NCBI GenBank assembly: GCA_021778115.1
Contig: JAJYCS010000016.1
Coordinates: 1-39,960 of the forward strand
Source of the DNA: Deltaproteobacteria bacterium
GTDB taxonomy: Bacteria; Desulfobacterota; Desulfuromonadia; Geobacterales; Pseudopelobacteraceae
DNA: 39,960 nucleotides
Reading direction: 5' to 3'
In this document: positions 38,005 through 39,960 of the stretch, in pieces
Position numbering within the stretch: the stretch's first letter is position 1
Layout: every line of letters starts with the position of its first letter
Position numbers and translations under genes: made by a program
The notes under the pieces: generated by a model
The model's database searches: none
The model's input: only the letters and a program-made list of their open reading frames with translations
What the model was told of the DNA's origin: nothing

Positions 38005-39123
38005 ATGGAACGGCAACAGGGTGAGGGTGTGACAGCGGGCGGTTTTTCAGTGGCACGTATCCTGGCAGAACGAGGGGTTTCAAGACGTGACTTCCTCAAG
38101 TTCTGTTCTACTGTTACAGCGGCCATGGCCTTACCGGCTGCCATGGCGCCGAAAGTAGCCCACGCATTGGACCGGGTACAACGCCCAACCCTGATCTGGC
38201 TTGAATTTCAGGACTGCGCTGGCGATACCGAGGCATTGCTGCGGGCTGCCAACCCTACGGTCGGCGAACTGATCCTTGATATACTCTCCGTTGATTACCA
38301 TGAGACCATCATGGCGGCGGCGGGGCATCAGGCAGAGGCGGCACTCGAAAAGACGATCACGGATTACAAGGGCAAGTACCTCTGTGTGGTGGAAGGCTCT
38401 ATCCCGCTGAAGGACGGTGGTGTGTACGGCTGTGTGGGGGGGAGGTCAAATCTGGATCGTGCACGCCAGGTGTGCAGCAATGCAGCCGCCACCATTGCGG
38501 TGGGCACCTGCGCCTCCTATGGCGGGATAGCCGCTGCCGTCCCCAATCCCACCGGCGCCGTGGGGGTTGCAAAGGCTGTTTCGGGCGCCACGGTGGTTAA
38601 CCTGCCCGGTTGTCCCTGCAACGCCGACAACCTGACCGCTTTGGTGGTCTATTTTCTCACGTTCGGTAAACTACCGGCCTTGGATGGCCATGGTCGGCCG
38701 CTGTTCGCGTACGGCAAAAGGATCCACGACAACTGCGAGCGTCGCCCCCATTTCGACGCAGGCCAATATGTTGAGCAGTGGGGCGATGATGCCCATCGCA
38801 ACGGCCACTGTTTGTACAAGATGGGGTGCAAGGGCCCGGCCACCTTCCATAACTGTCCGACCCAGCGGTTCAATGAAAAGGTCAGCTGGCCGGTTGCCTC
38901 CGGCCATGGCTGCGTCGGTTGTTCCGAACCGCAGTTCTGGGACACCTCGCCCCTCTATCGTCGTTTGCCTAACGTGCCTGGCTTCGGTATTGAAAAGAGC
39001 GCCGATATGGTCGGCCTGGGCTTTGCCACGGGGGTGGCCGGCGCCTTTGCCATCCATGGCGCCATGAACGCCCTGCGCAAAGACACGGATAAGACTGACG
39101 AACATCCGAAAGGGGAGGAATAG
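38005..39123 (+). CDS. hyaS: [NiFe] hydrogenase small subunit, Hya type, with CxxD proximal-cluster site
   Basis: Electron-transfer subunit of a membrane-bound uptake hydrogenase, 372 aa. A twin-arginine signal (SRRDFLKF, residues 26-33, then an alanine-rich hydrophobic stretch) sends the folded dimer to the periplasm. The proximal cluster motif is DCAGD: C71 and D74 where most enzymes have CxxC; VGTCASYGG and LPGCPCNADNL supply the other two Cys. Distal-cluster ligands are in IHDNCERR, HCLYKMGCKGP; medial-cluster ligands in HNCPTQ and GHGCVGCSE. A hydrophobic C-terminal helix (MVGLGFATGVAGAFAIHGAM) anchors it. ATG 38005 follows GGGGG; the frame extends upstream only through a TTG. The order small-large matches hyaSLBP of G. 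sulfurreducens, where Hya is linked to oxidative stress defence. Confidence 0.92.
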   Translation: MERQQGEGVTAGGFSVARILAERGVSRRDFLKFCSTVTAAMALPAAMAPKVAHALDRVQRPTLIWLEFQDCAGDTEALLRAANPTVGELILDILSVDYHETIMAAAGHQAEAALEKTITDYKGKYLCVVEGSIPLKDGGVYGCVGGRSNLDRARQVCSNAAATIAVGTCASYGGIAAAVPNPTGAVGVAKAVSGATVVNLPGCPCNADNLTALVVYFLTFGKLPALDGHGRPLFAYGKRIHDNCERRPHFDAGQYVEQWGDDAHRNGHCLYKMGCKGPATFHNCPTQRFNEKVSWPVASGHGCVGCSEPQFWDTSPLYRRLPNVPGFGIEKSADMVGLGFATGVAGAFAIHGAMNALRKDTDKTDEHPKGEE

Positions 39124-39126
39124 TCC

Positions 39127-39960
39127 ATGGCCAGGATAGTGGTTGATCCGATCACCAGAATTGAAGGGCACCTGCGGATAGAGGCTGAGGTCGAGGGTGG
39201 CAAGGTAAAGGACGCCTGGAGTTCCAGTACCATGTACCGCGGCATTGAGAAGATTCTGAAAGGGCGCGACCCGCGTGACGCCTGGTACTGGACCCAGCGG
39301 TTCTGCGGGGTCTGCACCACCGTGCACTCCATCGCCTCAATCAGGGCGGTGGAAAATGCCCTCAAGATCAAGGCGCCGCCCAATGCTGAACTGATCCGCA
39401 ACATCATCATCGGTATCCAAAATGTCCAGGACCACGTGATTCATTTCTATCATCTGCATGCCTTGGACTGGGTGGATATCACCTCGGCCCTTACGGCTGA
39501 CCCTGCCAAGACCGCCTCATTGGCGGCATCCCTCTCGAACTGGCCCAATAACTCCGCCACCCATTTCAAGGAAGTGCAGGACCGGCTGAAGGCCTTTGTC
39601 GGCACCGGGCGTCTGGGGCCCTTTGCCAACGCCTACTGGGGGCATCCAGCCTACAAACTGCCGCCGGAGGCCAACCTGATGGCCACTGCCCACTATCTGG
39701 AGGCACTGGAATGGCAGAAGGAGGTCATCAAGATCCACGCCATTCTGGGGAGTAAAAACCCGCACCCCCAAACCTTCCTGGTGGGAGGGATGGCCATCCC
39801 GATCGATCCCGATTCCCAGAATGCCCTGAACGCCGATAAGCTGGTGACGATCAAACGCCTGCTGATGAAGGCCCAGGAGTTTGTCGAACAGGTCTACATC
39901 CCCGATTTGCTGGCGGTTGCCGGGTTTTATAAGGAGTGGGCGGCGATCGGCGGCGGGGTG
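39127..39960 (+). CDS. hyaL: [NiFe] hydrogenase large subunit, N-terminal part (cut by window end)
   Basis: Catalytic subunit holding the Ni-Fe(CN)2CO site; 278 codons are visible and the frame remains open at the window edge. VVDPITRIEGHLRIEAEV is the canonical N-terminus. The L1 motif RFCGVCTTVHSIASIRAVEN (about 58-77) supplies the first two Ni ligands, with Phe in place of the common Ile/Val. GHPAYKLPPEANLMATAHYL and NPHPQTFLVGGMAIPID are standard group 1 sequence. The C-terminal DPCxxCxxH and the protease site lie outside. GAGGAATAG ends the small subunit 3 bases before the ATG, so the two are one operon; the membrane cytochrome and maturation protease should follow downstream. Confidence 0.95.
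   Translation, partial: MARIVVDPITRIEGHLRIEAEVEGGKVKDAWSSSTMYRGIEKILKGRDPRDAWYWTQRFCGVCTTVHSIASIRAVENALKIKAPPNAELIRNIIIGIQNVQDHVIHFYHLHALDWVDITSALTADPAKTASLAASLSNWPNNSATHFKEVQDRLKAFVGTGRLGPFANAYWGHPAYKLPPEANLMATAHYLEALEWQKEVIKIHAILGSKNPHPQTFLVGGMAIPIDPDSQNALNADKLVTIKRLLMKAQEFVEQVYIPDLLAVAGFYKEWAAIGGGV

Overview
The window looks like chromosome of a Geobacter-type bacterium (Geobacterales, Desulfobacterota). The main reasons are a combined b/c cytochrome with nine CXXCH motifs that matches CbcL of Geobacter sulfurreducens, a Hya-type [NiFe] hydrogenase in small-then-large subunit order, an octaheme tetrathionate-reductase-family cytochrome, and many PilZ, HDOD, DUF4388-like and sigma-54 regulator genes. 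The species cannot be named from the sequence alone. I see no phage, insertion sequence, CRISPR array, rRNA or tRNA.

Layout. 1-2.4 kb: end of a PhoH-family ATPase gene, then tsaD and rsmA, overlapping by 1 and 4 bases. 2.4-4.7 kb (minus): an orphan GAF-PulE type ATPase. 4.8-8.9 kb: a FecR/TPR protein, a CHASE2 adenylate cyclase and a class II cyclic nucleotide phosphodiesterase, apparently one cNMP make-and-break unit. 8.9-11.1 kb: an orphan MlaE permease, class 1 fructose-bisphosphatase, and a small acidic Cys-motif protein coupled to it. 11.2-13 kb (minus): an unknown multi-span membrane protein and a DUF4388-like protein. 13-17 kb: comEC and hisS. 17-17.7 kb: a broken cobalt/nickel ECF transporter (cbiM, cbiQ remnants) behind an intact-looking promoter and a perfect 27-bp palindrome. 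17.8-20 kb: octaheme cytochrome and a DUF302 protein. 20-28.3 kb: mostly minus-strand housekeeping and signalling genes (PilZ, DUF1858, aspartate aminotransferase, coaD, rsmD, two HDOD proteins, a Rep-like helicase). 28.4-30.7 kb: ppk1.

30.7-40 kb is the most unusual part. Two promoter regions about 7 kb apart each carry a cluster of TTGCAAC/GTTGCAA boxes and a shared 20-base element (16 identical bases) resembling a sigma-54 -24/-12 promoter. They drive, in opposite directions, tiny genes. Three of the encoded proteins share the N-terminus MKAKxN(Y/F), and a NifX-like protein leads one set. Between the two regions lie a sigma-54 activator whose two PAS domains each carry an identically spaced C-X8-C-X3-C motif, cbcL, and a transposase-derived zinc-ribbon protein in operon with cbcL. 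The second box cluster is shared with the divergent hydrogenase genes, whose small subunit has Asp in place of one proximal-cluster Cys (CxxD), as in O2-tolerant actinobacterial-type enzymes. I propose this is a redox-responsive regulon linking hydrogen uptake, an inner-membrane quinol-oxidising cytochrome and a family of undescribed small membrane proteins. The motifs are visible in the sequence; the wiring is inference.
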